Positions 5,596 to 13,286 of a stretch of 55,420 nucleotides of DNA are shown in pieces. The position numbers were made by a program, and so were the translations under genes. Source of the stretch: an uncultured Collinsella sp. (GTDB lineage: Bacteria > Actinomycetota > Coriobacteriia > Coriobacteriales > Coriobacteriaceae); assembly GCA_900541025.1 (NCBI GenBank), contig UQIL01000016.1:1-55420 (forward strand). The letters are read 5' to 3'. The notes under the pieces were generated by a model. That model did not search any database, was not told where the DNA came from, and saw only the letters and a list, made by a program, of their open reading frames with translations. How positions within the stretch are numbered: the first letter of the stretch is position 1; each line of letters begins with the position of its first letter.

Positions 5596-6480
5596 ATGGC
5601 TCCGAAAGAGGCAATCGAGAAGATCAACGCACTCGGTATAGAGATCGGGGTCGCGTCGACCGGCAGCGGGGACGACTACATCTCACTCACGGACATAGCG
5701 AGGTACAAGAGCGATGAGCCGAAGATGGTGGTGCAGAACTGGATGAGGAACAGGAACACCATCGAGTTCCTCGGTGTTTGGGAGTCGCTCCACAACCCCG
5801 ACTTTAAAGGCATCGAATTCGATGCCTTTAGGGAAGAGGCCGGGCTCAACTCCTTCACCCTGACGCCGACGAAGTGGATTTCGAGGACAAACGCCATCGG
5901 CATAAGGACCAAGAGGGGGAGGTATGCGAGCGGCACGTTCGCCCACAAGGACATCGCATTCGAGTTCGCTTCGTGGATTTCCCCGGAATTTAAGCTCTAC
6001 GTCATCAAGGACTACCAGCGCCTGAAGAGCGACGAGAACAGCAGGATCTCCGGCGAGTGGAACGAGAAGAGGCTCTTCTCGAAGATCAACTACCGCATAC
6101 ACACCGACGCCGTAAAGGAGAACCTGCTGAAGCCGAGCATGAGCCGGCAGGTCGAGGGCTACACCTACGCAAACGAGGCGGACGTCCTCAACGTCGCCCT
6201 GTTCGGGATGACGGCAAAGCAGTGGAGGGAGTCGCACGAAGGCGCGACGGGCAACATCCGAGACGAGGCGAGCCTGCACCAGCTGCTCGTCCTCGCGAAC
6301 CTCGAGAGCATGAACGCCGAGCTTATCAAGAGGGGAATCGACCGCAGGCAGAGGGCCGCCTACTTACGCGAGATGGCTATCAGCCAGCTCTCGACCCTCG
6401 AGGGCAGCCCCGTGATAGCGAAGATAGAGGCCGACGACGGAATAGCGGGCGAACTGCCAGAAGACGGGGCGGAGTCATAG
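5596..6480 (+). CDS. KilA-N domain DNA-binding protein
   Basis: A 294-residue protein starting at 5596 after ribosome site CGGAGGAG. Residues about 28-130 match the KilA-N domain: YISLTDIARYK, WMRNRNTIEFLGVWE, then NPDFKGIEF and the GLNSFTLTPTKWI block, followed by GTFAHKDIAFEFASWISPEF. KilA-N is a phage and viral DNA-binding fold often found in antirepressor-type proteins. The C-terminal half (about 150-270) is helical and charged. It lies 57 bp downstream of the repressor on the same strand and is probably expressed in the lysogen. It might act with or against the non-cleavable-looking repressor, which is inference. A perfect 26-bp palindrome lies inside the gene at 5805-5830. Confidence 0.88.
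   Translation: MAPKEAIEKINALGIEIGVASTGSGDDYISLTDIARYKSDEPKMVVQNWMRNRNTIEFLGVWESLHNPDFKGIEFDAFREEAGLNSFTLTPTKWISRTNAIGIRTKRGRYASGTFAHKDIAFEFASWISPEFKLYVIKDYQRLKSDENSRISGEWNEKRLFSKINYRIHTDAVKENLLKPSMSRQVEGYTYANEADVLNVALFGMTAKQWRESHEGATGNIRDEASLHQLLVLANLESMNAELIKRGIDRRQRAAYLREMAISQLSTLEGSPVIAKIEADDGIAGELPEDGAES
5805..5830. repeat. 26-bp perfect palindrome inside the KilA-N gene
   Basis: Both halves of 13 bp match exactly around a central GAATTC (5815-5820), with arms starting TAAAGGCATCGAA. It encodes the conserved segment FKGIEFDAF, so protein constraint could produce part of it by chance, but 26 perfect bases is long. Possible internal operator or simple coincidence. Confidence 0.6.
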
Positions 6481-6923
6481 CCCGACGCGCAAGCGGTCCG
6501 AACGGCCGGCAGCGAGAAGATTGCGAGAATCGGGCCATAAAAAAGCCCCGGATTTCGGCTCCGAGGCTGGTCACGTCCTGAGCTCTAAGCAAAGGGCTAG
6601 CCCTAAAAGCAGGAGGCGCTGTTTGTGCGCCTCCAGAGGACTCTTTCACACACACGGTGGATGAGCTAATCAGATTGTCGCCCCATCGCGGCGAAATGTA
6701 AACCGAACACGTTGTGGAGATTGGGGGCCGGCAAGGGCGAGATTCCATGCGTCAACATCTAGGGAGGTGATGACCATGAAAGCAAAAAATCTCGGGACCG
6801 CAGGCTGATGCCGCGGCCCCGAGACTAAGGAGACGGCCCCTGCACTTTGGAACGTGAGACGGGGCCGGAGTCAGAACCGGGCGAAACGGAGAATAAGCCC
6901 GCGATCTGAACGGATCTGATTAT
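6481..6923. promoter_or_regulatory. Intergenic region between KilA-N gene and integrase with three leftward terminator-like hairpins
   Basis: This 443-bp gap holds three GC-rich hairpins. Each is flanked on its left by A-runs, so each is terminator-shaped for minus-strand transcripts: 6544-6568 (six U), 6612-6634 (8-bp perfect stem GGAGGCGC, then a UGCUUUU tail) and 6790-6824 (12-bp stem, one mismatch, six U). It also contains a strong ribosome site AGGGAGGTGATG before a 10-codon leader (6776-6808). A direct repeat GATCTGA sits just before the integrase start. The host genes to the right are on the minus strand and read toward this region, so insulation of the lysogeny genes is a plausible role. 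Confidence 0.6.
6776..6808 (+). CDS. Possible 10-residue leader peptide before integrase
   Basis: A tiny open frame, MKAKNLGTAG then TGA, follows a near-perfect ribosome site (AGGGAGGTGATG, about 5 bp spacing). Its last codons form the left arm of the hairpin at 6790-6824, and the integrase itself (6924) has only a weak ribosome site. The arrangement resembles a translated leader that could alter folding upstream of int. It may also simply be a chance frame beside a terminator. Confidence 0.35.
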   Translation: MKAKNLGTAG

Positions 6924-8051
6924 ATGACAAAGAAGCAGCGCCGCCGCGTCTGGGGCTCCGTGACCGAGATGAGGCGCGGCAAGAAGTACGTCCTGCGCTG
7001 GATGCAGAACACGCCGCAGGGCCGCAGGCGCAAGACCAAGACCGTGTACGGCACCTACCGCGAGGCGTGCGCGGAACTCGACCGCATCCACGTCGAGCAC
7101 GCCGACGACGCCCCCGTGCCCACCATAGCCAAGGCCTACGAGACGTGGCTCGTCCCCAAGATGGCCGCACAGGTCGAGGCGGGGACCCTCGCCCCCAACA
7201 CCCGCGACCTCGTGCTGCGCTCGTGGAAGAACTACGTCGGACCCCGCTGGGGCGCAATGCCCGTCGACCAGCTGCGCGCCGTCGAGCTGCAGGACTGGCT
7301 GCTGACGCTGCCCGCCGCCACCGCCGATACCGCCCTGCTCACCCTGCGCAAGGTCTACGCCTGCGTCTCGACCTTCATCCGCCTGCCGCTCGACCCGTTC
7401 GCCGCCAGCGTCAGGTACACCATGCCGACCCGCAAGACCCGCGAGCGCTCAAAGCGCGTCTACACCCTCGACGAGGCCCTGGGCGTCCTCGACGCACTGC
7501 GCGGCAACCCCCTGGAGCCCGCGTTCATCCTCGCGTGCTTCGGCTCCTGCCGCTCGGGCGAGTCGCTTGGCGTGCGCACCGACGAGGTACTGCGCTGGGA
7601 GCGCAGCGGCACCGCTCTCGCCTCCGCCGACATCTGCCGCCAGATGCAGCAGTCCGGCACCGAGCCGGTGGGTACCCTCAAGACCGCCAAGTCCGCCCGC
7701 ACCGTCGTAATCCTACCGCAGGCCGCCGACCGCCTCGTCGAGATAGCGGCCTCGCGCGCCGCCGAGGGCCGCGAGTGGCTGAGCGACCGGGGCGACGGGC
7801 TACCCATGAACCGGAGCATTTGCAACAATCGCTGGCGGAAACTCTGCGACGCCCGCGGCATCGAGCACATTCCGTGGTCGAACCTCCGCAACTCATGGCG
7901 TACGATAGCGGAGGTCGAGCTTCGCCTGCCGTGGGACCTCATAGAGATGCTGATGGGCCACGCCCTTCCCGGCGTGTCGGGACGGCACTATATCAGGCCC
8001 ACCGCCGAGCAGGTCGTCCGCGCCGCCTTCGACGCGCTTGGGATAAGTTAG
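6924..8051 (+). CDS. int: Phage-type tyrosine recombinase (integrase)
   Basis: A 375-residue protein. The N-terminus has a basic arm-type DNA-binding region (residues 1-60), residues about 65-165 form a SAM-like core-binding domain, and residues about 175-365 the catalytic domain. Catalytic residues seen are Arg210 (GSCRSGESL), Lys256 (LKTAKSART), Arg322 (SNLRNSW), His346 (LMGHALPG) and nucleophile Tyr356 (GRHYIRP). The usual first His of the HxxR box is Ser319 here. It integrates and excises the element at an att site presumably just downstream. The start ATG at 6924 has only a weak ribosome site. Length and motif order are normal for coriobacterial and other actinobacterial phage integrases. 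Confidence 0.95.
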   Translation: MTKKQRRRVWGSVTEMRRGKKYVLRWMQNTPQGRRRKTKTVYGTYREACAELDRIHVEHADDAPVPTIAKAYETWLVPKMAAQVEAGTLAPNTRDLVLRSWKNYVGPRWGAMPVDQLRAVELQDWLLTLPAATADTALLTLRKVYACVSTFIRLPLDPFAASVRYTMPTRKTRERSKRVYTLDEALGVLDALRGNPLEPAFILACFGSCRSGESLGVRTDEVLRWERSGTALASADICRQMQQSGTEPVGTLKTAKSARTVVILPQAADRLVEIAASRAAEGREWLSDRGDGLPMNRSICNNRWRKLCDARGIEHIPWSNLRNSWRTIAEVELRLPWDLIEMLMGHALPGVSGRHYIRPTAEQVVRAAFDALGIS

Positions 8052-8121
8052 GATATTCCCCCGCAAAGCCGCAGGTAGATGGCACGCAGTTAGTTGTGGC
8101 AGTATTAAGATTCGCAGTCCA

Positions 8122-8160
8122 AAGCCACCGCAAAGGCGCCCGTCCCCTTTGCGGTGGCTT
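8122..8160. terminator. Intrinsic terminator between integrase and SGNH hydrolase
   Basis: A perfect 15-bp stem, AAGCCACCGCAAAGG (8122-8136) and its complement (8146-8160), with a 9-nt loop, sits between convergent genes. The minus-strand side continues with a short U stretch, the plus side with TT only. It can stop transcripts from both directions and is the last feature before host genes. Confidence 0.75.
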
Positions 8161-8169
8161 GGGGTCGCG

Positions 8170-8829
8170 CTACTCACCGAGCATCTCTTTGAGCTTGGCT
8201 GCCACGGCATGTCCCAAGCTCTCATGGCTTTCGGGCATCATATGCAGATAGTCGATATCGCCCGGCTCGGCAAACTCGGCGGCATTCAAAAAGTCGCAGC
8301 CAAACTGCTCGGCCACGTGCGCATAGTACTCGCCAAAATGTTCAGATGCCTCAACGGAATGCTCGTCAAAATCGGTCATGTACGCATCGGCGATCTGCGG
8401 CTTGATCTTGATAGGAGCCATCAGCAGAATGCGCGGACAAGGCGCGGCATCGGTCCACGGAAACGCATGGACGGCGCGAATCAGCGCCATGGCGCCACGA
8501 GCGATATCGGAAGCCGTCACGTTAAAGACCGTCTTGCAGTCGTTGGTGCCCAGCATGATCACAATGGCATCCAGCGGCTTATGGGCCTCGAGCATCATCG
8601 GAAGCGCGCGAATACCGTTGAGGTTAGTGTCCAGATGGCACATATCGTCGCGCACCGTCGTGCGGCCGTTGAGCCCCTCCTCAATCACATGCCAGCCATC
8701 GCCCAGGTCACGCTGCGCCACGCCGCACCAGCGCACATCCTGCGCATAGCGCACCGCGGTGCCATCGCGCATACCAGCCGGATCATAGCCATAGGTGTTG
8801 CTGTCACCAAAGCACAGAACGTTTTTCAT
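8170..8829 (-). CDS. SGNH/GDSL-family hydrolase (arylesterase-like)
   Basis: A 219-residue protein starting at ATG 8829 with ribosome site AAGGAAGGG; a longer frame to 8901 runs into the upstream terminator and is rejected. The SGNH blocks are present: GDSNTYGYDP at residues 8-17 with the nucleophilic Ser, GLNGRTT for block II, MLGTNDCK for block III, and a C-terminal PESHESLGH with the catalytic His. There is no signal peptide, so it should be cytoplasmic. This subgroup includes acyl-CoA thioesterase/arylesterase-type enzymes that hydrolyse short acyl or aryl esters; the substrate is unknown. It stands alone between two terminators. Confidence 0.88.
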   Translation of the reverse strand: MKNVLCFGDSNTYGYDPAGMRDGTAVRYAQDVRWCGVAQRDLGDGWHVIEEGLNGRTTVRDDMCHLDTNLNGIRALPMMLEAHKPLDAIVIMLGTNDCKTVFNVTASDIARGAMALIRAVHAFPWTDAAPCPRILLMAPIKIKPQIADAYMTDFDEHSVEASEHFGEYYAHVAEQFGCDFLNAAEFAEPGDIDYLHMMPESHESLGHAVAAKLKEMLGE

Positions 8830-8852
8830 CGTAAGCCCTTCCTTTAGTAAAA

Positions 8853-8879
8853 AGCCGACGGGAGCAGCCCCCGTCGGCT
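8853..8879 (-). terminator. Terminator downstream of the TIGR02452 gene
   Basis: Stem AGCCGACGGG/CCCGTCGGCT (8853-8862 and 8870-8879) with a short loop, followed on the minus strand by five U. It ends the transcript of the gene finishing at 8905 and lies just upstream of the SGNH hydrolase. Confidence 0.88.
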
Positions 8880-8904
8880 CGGCATGTCGCATCACGCGCA
8901 CCGT

Positions 8905-10041
8905 TTACAGGTACTTGCGCCAGTCGTCGTCATCCTCATCGTCCTCGGCAGCGGCCTGGGCCTGCTCGGCGGCACGAGCGGCTGCGGCGCGGGCGGCAAC
9001 CTGGGCATAGGACTCCTCGTTGCGCTCGGGGAAGCTTGCCAACACGTGCTCAAACTTGGCGAAGTCCTCATCCCAGCGCGTAGAGGGCACGGCAAAAAAC
9101 ACCTGCTTGACCTTAAAGTCGCCCGACGCGAGCTCCTTACGGAAGAGCTCGGCCACGGCCTCGGCATCAAAGCCGTTGTTGTCGCAGCCCCATGCACCCA
9201 GTACGAGCTTCTCGCGACCCAGCTCATCGCAGATGGCAAGGACAAAGCGGATGCGATCGCGCAGGGCGTCCAGCAGGGCGTCGTCGCTCACGCGGTACTC
9301 CTGGCGGGCACGCCTGACGTTGGGTGCGGCGGCAACGATTACATCGGCGTATGCGTGCACGTGGTTGCGGTCGAAGCGCACGGCGGGCACCACCAGCGCA
9401 CGATTGCGGTACAGCTCGCAGTTGATGTTGCGGCGACGGTTCTCGCCGTACCACTTGCGCTGCTTGTCGAGCACGTTGTACAGGTACGAATCGGCGCAGA
9501 GCGTCGCCTCCTGGCCCAGGTAGCCCTGGATATAGCCGCCGCCCGGATTGGTAAACGAGGCAAAGGCAAGCACGGCCATATCGCAGAACTGCGCATAGCC
9601 GCGGCCGTTATCGAGGATTGCCTGCGTGGCGGAGGCATCAAGCACAGTGACCTCGGGCAGGACCGGAGCAGCCTCCTCCGCGGGCGCGGACTCAGCCTCG
9701 TCGGCCAACTCGGTGGACTCGAGTGCCACCTCGGGCTCGACCGCAGTCTCCACCTCAGCGGCCTCAACCTCGGCAGCCTCAGCAGCCTCGACGTCCTCGG
9801 CAGCCTGCTCCTCAGCAGCCGCTGCCTTCTGGGCCTTGGCCTTCATCGCCGCGACAAAACCGGCAGGCATACCATCGAACTCGCGCACGCCGGCAAGCGA
9901 ACGCTCGATGTCCTTGGCGCAGGCCTCGGACACAGCCGCCACATGGCGCTCGGCGGCCTTGGCACGCGCCTCGCGCTTGGGATTGGGCTGACCCGCTTGG
10001 TTAGACCTGCGGTTACGGTTCCTGTTGTCGACATCTGCCAT
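8905..10041 (-). CDS. TIGR02452-family protein, PARG/macrodomain-like, with low-complexity insert
   Basis: A 378-residue protein. Residues about 25-65 and 130-350 match the microbial PARG-like TIGR02452 family: VLDASATQAILDNGRGYAQF, then AFASFTNPGGGYIQGYLGQE, LCADSYLYNVL, and a C-terminal VLGAWGCDNNGFDAEAVAEL. Members are thought to hydrolyse poly- or mono-ADP-ribose. Two features are odd. Residues about 66-128 are an Ala/Glu-rich low-complexity insert that splits the domain. The catalytic GGG-x(n)-QEE motif reads GGG at 167-169 and QEA at 177-179, so the second Glu, catalytic in bacterial PARG, is Ala. The C-terminus is an Ala-rich then Asp-rich tail. It may bind rather than cleave ADP-ribose. 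A ribosome site (AAAGGTGG) precedes ATG 10041. Confidence 0.85.
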   Translation of the reverse strand: MADVDNRNRNRRSNQAGQPNPKREARAKAAERHVAAVSEACAKDIERSLAGVREFDGMPAGFVAAMKAKAQKAAAAEEQAAEDVEAAEAAEVEAAEVETAVEPEVALESTELADEAESAPAEEAAPVLPEVTVLDASATQAILDNGRGYAQFCDMAVLAFASFTNPGGGYIQGYLGQEATLCADSYLYNVLDKQRKWYGENRRRNINCELYRNRALVVPAVRFDRNHVHAYADVIVAAAPNVRRARQEYRVSDDALLDALRDRIRFVLAICDELGREKLVLGAWGCDNNGFDAEAVAELFRKELASGDFKVKQVFFAVPSTRWDEDFAKFEHVLASFPERNEESYAQVAARAAAARAAEQAQAAAEDDEDDDDWRKYL

Positions 10042-10111
10042 ACGTGGCCACCTTTCCTGTCGCTGCCGCTATCGGCTTTTTCCCATCCATCATACCCCGC
10101 CGCGCACAAAA

Positions 10112-10135
10112 AAGACGGCCCCGAAGGACCGCCTT
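10112..10135 (-). terminator. Terminator of the BI-1 gene with UUCG loop
   Basis: On the minus strand a 10-bp stem (two G-U pairs) closes a UUCG tetraloop and is followed by six U. It lies 48 bp downstream of the BI-1 family gene stop. Confidence 0.9.
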
Positions 10136-10182
10136 TCGCATCGTTTTACCGTGTCCGGCAGGAAGCGTCGCAATGCCGCGCT

Positions 10183-10878
10183 TTAATCGCGACGGCCGAG
10201 GATGTTCAGAATGCGCAGGAACACGTTGATAATGTCCACGAACAGGTTGGATGCCATGAGCACGGCGTTGGGAAGCGTGGGCGGCACCGTCGTGGCAGCA
10301 TAGGTGTCGTAGCCAATAAAGCCGGCGAACACCACGATCACGATCAGGTCGGTGATGGTCTGCGAGACGCCCATGAACATCAGCACGATCTCAACCAGAA
10401 TCGTGGCGAGCAGAATGCCAAAACCGATGCCATATACGCGCTGGAAAAACTTGGGGAACGTCACGCCCAAGGCACCAAAGACAAAGGTGATGGCGGCCGT
10501 GGCGATAAAGGCAGTGTTGATGGTGGGCAGGTCGTAGTTGGCAAGGCCAAACGACGCGGTCAGGCCAAAGGTGCTCGCAAAGATTACGTAGCCCACAAGG
10601 GACAGGCCCACGGACTGCTTGCTGGCGGCGGCCGACATCATGACCATGCCGACGATGGTCAAAATAAACGAGCCAAAGACCAGCGGCAAGGCGGCGCCGC
10701 TCATCATCATGCGCGCAAACGACATGGTGCTCGTAAAGTAGGCACCGGCGCCCATGGCGCAAAAGCCCAAGAAGATGAGAGCAGACATGGCGAGATTGTA
10801 CGCGCGCGGCGACATCTCCTTGGCGCGACTTGCGCCGGTCTCGATGGGGCCGTTCTGATAGCCCTGGATATCGTTCAT
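10183..10878 (-). CDS. Bax inhibitor-1 / YccA family membrane protein
   Basis: A 231-residue integral membrane protein starting at ATG 10878 (ribosome site AAAGGAC). Seven hydrophobic helices are evident from about residue 30 to 225, with a short cytoplasmic N-terminus and the family-typical GYDTYAA near residue 190. BI-1/YccA proteins are pH-dependent ion-leak channels; the E. coli relative YccA interacts with the FtsH protease. The gene is monocistronic, with its own terminator. Function in this organism is not shown by context. The alternative start at 10902 has no ribosome site. Confidence 0.92.
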   Translation of the reverse strand: MNDIQGYQNGPIETGASRAKEMSPRAYNLAMSALIFLGFCAMGAGAYFTSTMSFARMMMSGAALPLVFGSFILTIVGMVMMSAAASKQSVGLSLVGYVIFASTFGLTASFGLANYDLPTINTAFIATAAITFVFGALGVTFPKFFQRVYGIGFGILLATILVEIVLMFMGVSQTITDLIVIVVFAGFIGYDTYAATTVPPTLPNAVLMASNLFVDIINVFLRILNILGRRD

Positions 10879-10956
10879 ACTTCGTCCTTTCAAAAAGCGC
10901 ACGACAGCGCCGTAGGTGACAAGATTCCTGCCATTGTACCCGAATGCCGCACGTCC

Positions 10957-11295
10957 TTACCTACGGCGCTCGCCCTCAAGCGTACGATCAAAGGCCCAGA
11001 CCCACCAACGCATCACGTGCGCCTGCGAGCCGTCCGCCCGGTCGCGCGTCTGGTCCTCCAGATACAACTCGGTCGCGTGCCCGCCAAAACGCACCTTATA
11101 TGTTGCCGTACGGATGCCGTGGACCATCAGGCCAAACCCAGTGGTCGAGATAATTTCGTCGATCGTAAAACAACGGCCGTCGACCCAGCAGACGGTGACC
11201 GGCACGACCTGTCCGCCCGCGAGGATGCGAGCCACGACGTCCACATACTGCTTGTGCACGCGCCGAGTTTTGCCGTCTGTCTGTCGATATTCCAT
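10957..11295 (-). CDS. Conserved-looking hypothetical protein, 112 aa
   Basis: Starts at ATG 11295 (MEYRQTDGKTRRVHKQYVDV) with GAGGG just upstream; frames starting further upstream lack support. The protein has an N-terminal basic region, a beta-rich centre (VVPVTVCWVDGRCFTIDEII) and a C-terminal segment with many aromatics (VMRWWVWAFDRTLEG). That pattern looks like a small single-domain intracellular protein. I do not recognise a named family. It stands alone on the minus strand between BI-1 and the divergent phosphate transporter. GC-rich third positions support coding. Function unknown. Confidence 0.65.
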   Translation of the reverse strand: MEYRQTDGKTRRVHKQYVDVVARILAGGQVVPVTVCWVDGRCFTIDEIISTTGFGLMVHGIRTATYKVRFGGHATELYLEDQTRDRADGSQAHVMRWWVWAFDRTLEGERRR

Positions 11296-11483
11296 GCCCT
11301 CTATTATCGAACGCATGTTTGCATGTTGTAAAGCGAACAGACTGTGGTTTTGGGGTGTTGGGGCGCGCACGCGTGTCCTCATGGCGTGTTAGCAAAAAGA
11401 ATACCCGCGGTCAACAGGGCTAATATTCAATTTTAGTGCCAAAAAATTCACTTCTCCCATCAGAACTCGGTAAAGAAACCAAC

Positions 11484-11515
11484 AGGAGGTGATACGATTT
11501 ATCATGTTTTTGTAA
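11484..11515 (+). promoter_or_regulatory. Strong ribosome site with a 3-codon mini frame upstream of the PiT gene
   Basis: AGGAGGTGAT (11484-11493), an ideal Shine-Dalgarno, is followed 10 bp later by ATG TTT TTG TAA (11504-11515). The transporter's own ATG (11546) has no clear ribosome site. The element may be a minimal upstream frame that couples or stalls translation before the transporter. Confidence 0.4.
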
Positions 11516-11545
11516 CGTGTCTGCAAACTTCGAGAAAGCCCATAT

Positions 11546-12595
11546 ATGGACGTAACGTTCTCAACCTTCCTCGGCCAAATTGTGTCGAACCCAGTCCTTG
11601 CCGTCACCGTGATTCTCGCGCTCGGCGCCATCTTCGTCAACGGATGGACCGACGCGCCCAACGCCATCGCGACCTGCGTCACTACACGTTGCATGCCCGC
11701 CCGCGCCGCCATTCTCATGAGCGCCGCATTCAACTTCTTTGGCGTGCTCATCATGACGCACTTTAACGCGAGCGTCGCCAACACCATCTCACATATCGTC
11801 GACTTTGGCGGAAACAGCACCATGGCGCTTGCCTGTCTGTGCGCGGCTCTGTTCTCCATCGTCGTCTACGGTGCCACGGCGTCGCGTTTTGGCATCCCCA
11901 CCTCGCAAAGTCACAGCCTTATCGCCGGCCTGACCGGTGCCGCTATCGCCCTCGGCGGCGCGAGCAGCGTCAACGTCCACGAGTGGATGAAGGTCATCTA
12001 CGGCCTGGCGCTCTCCATCGGTCTGGGCTTTGTCATGGGCTGGATCCTGTGCAAACTCGTCTCGATTCTGTTTGCCGCCGCCAACAGGCGACGTGCCAAC
12101 GTCTTCTTTAAATACGCTCAGATCGCGAGTGCCGCGGCCATGAGCTTTATGCACGGCGCGCAGGATGGACAGAAGTTCATCGGCGTGCTCTTTTTAGGTG
12201 TTGCCTTCGCCAACGGCCAGACGAGCGTCGGCGATGCCGGCATCCCCATCTGGATCATGCTGCTGTGCTCGGCCACCATGGGCGTCGGCACCAGCGTGGG
12301 CGGCGAGCGCATCATCAAGTCCGTCGGCCAGAGCATGGTCAAGCTCGAGAAGTATCAGGGCTTCTCCGCCGACCTCGCAGGCGCCGCGAATCTGCTGCTT
12401 GCCACCCTTACCGGCATTCCCGTGTCCTCCACCCACATCAAGACCTGCGCCATCATGGGCGTCGGTGCCGTCAAGCGCCTTTCGGCCATCAACTTCGGCG
12501 TGGTCAAGGACATGATGTTCACCTGGTTCTTCACCTTCCCCGCCTGCGGACTCATCAGCTTTGTCATGGCCAAGCTGTTCATGATGTTCATCTAG
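11546..12595 (+). CDS. pit: Inorganic phosphate transporter, PiT family
   Basis: A 349-residue protein with about ten membrane helices. The two PiT signature repeats are present: FVNGWTDAPNAIATCVTTR (about residues 31-49) in the first half, and the GIPVSSTHIKTCAIMG segment in the second half, with FGIPTSQSHSLIAGL in between. PiT proteins import phosphate, usually as a metal-phosphate complex, by proton or sodium symport. It is followed 67 bp later by a DUF47 gene, the standard partner. The start ATG 11546 lacks a good ribosome site, although a strong one lies 53 bp upstream before a mini frame. It complements the high-affinity Pst system encoded at 17.9-21.4 kb. Confidence 0.95.
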   Translation: MDVTFSTFLGQIVSNPVLAVTVILALGAIFVNGWTDAPNAIATCVTTRCMPARAAILMSAAFNFFGVLIMTHFNASVANTISHIVDFGGNSTMALACLCAALFSIVVYGATASRFGIPTSQSHSLIAGLTGAAIALGGASSVNVHEWMKVIYGLALSIGLGFVMGWILCKLVSILFAAANRRRANVFFKYAQIASAAAMSFMHGAQDGQKFIGVLFLGVAFANGQTSVGDAGIPIWIMLLCSATMGVGTSVGGERIIKSVGQSMVKLEKYQGFSADLAGAANLLLATLTGIPVSSTHIKTCAIMGVGAVKRLSAINFGVVKDMMFTWFFTFPACGLISFVMAKLFMMFI

Positions 12596-12662
12596 TCAAA
12601 CCGAGCGTCCATCCGGACCGTAATACTTCGCCCACCCGTCTTCGCCTCGAAAGGACCCACTC

Positions 12663-13286
12663 ATGGCAAAGAAACCCGATTCGTTCTACTTTGACAACTA
12701 CGTCGCCTGCGCCGACCTTGCCGTCCAGGCTGCCGAGCTGCTCACCCAGATTTTCGAGAACTTCGATCCTGCAAAGATTCACGATATGCTCGACAAGATG
12801 CACGCAATCGAGCATGCGGCCGACAAGAAGCACCATGAGCTTGAGGACGCCCTGCTCACGGCCTTTATCACCCCGCTTGAGCGCGAGGACCTGGACCTGA
12901 TGAGCTGCTCGCTCGACACCGTGCTCGACCGTATCGAGGGCGTCGTGCAGCGCGTCTACTTCACCAACATCCAGAGCATCCATCCCGATGCCATCGTGAT
13001 CGCCCACAAGGTGACCGATACCTGCCGCGCCATGAAGGACCTGATGGTCGAGCTTCCCAATTACCGCAAGTCCAAGACCCTGCGCGAACTCGTCATCCAG
13101 ATCAACACGATCGAGTCCGAGGCCGACGAGCTCTACATCAACGCTATGCGCAACCTGCATGTCAACGGCAAGGATCCGCTCGAGGTCATCGCCTGGCGTG
13201 ACGTCTACGCCTTCCTGGAGTACTGCGCCGACTGCTGCGAGAATGTGGCCGATGTTGTGGATTCGATTGTCATGAAGAACAGTTAA
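12663..13286 (+). CDS. DUF47 / PhoU-like phosphate transport regulator
   Basis: A 207-residue, all-helical protein starting at ATG 12663 (ribosome site GAAAGGACC). It carries the PhoU-like repeated pattern with acidic metal-binding clusters: IEHAADKKHHELEDALLTAF near residues 55-75, and IESEADELYINAMRNL near 160-175. DUF47 proteins are found beside PiT transporters and are thought to control their activity. The gene order pit-DUF47 supports that here. It ends about 27 bp before a very long hairpin (13313-13387) that may be the operon terminator. Confidence 0.9.
   Translation: MAKKPDSFYFDNYVACADLAVQAAELLTQIFENFDPAKIHDMLDKMHAIEHAADKKHHELEDALLTAFITPLEREDLDLMSCSLDTVLDRIEGVVQRVYFTNIQSIHPDAIVIAHKVTDTCRAMKDLMVELPNYRKSKTLRELVIQINTIESEADELYINAMRNLHVNGKDPLEVIAWRDVYAFLEYCADCCENVADVVDSIVMKNS

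Larger units (their letters stand above)
1..8051. mobile_element. Prophage or integrative element, right-hand part (left end outside window)
   Basis: A tyrosine integrase at the right edge, a divergent repressor/Cro switch, a KilA-N protein and a leftward early operon with RusA, Bet and DUF1351 genes form a temperate-phage early and lysogeny region. Gene order is lysogeny genes rightward and early genes leftward. The element runs off the left edge, so structural genes and the other attachment site are not seen. The right boundary must lie between the integrase stop (8051) and the host SGNH hydrolase (8170). No tRNA or obvious core repeat is visible there, so the exact att site is not called. 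An integrative conjugative element is less likely, because no conjugation genes are seen. Confidence 0.85.

Noticed and set aside
8052..8121. Attachment site core next to the integrase
   Set aside because: The site must be near here, but the other end of the element is outside the window, so no core repeat can be shown.
8884..11331. 815-codon plus-strand frame opposite TIGR02452 and BI-1 genes
   Set aside because: It runs across three minus-strand genes and two terminators, with no coherent domain.
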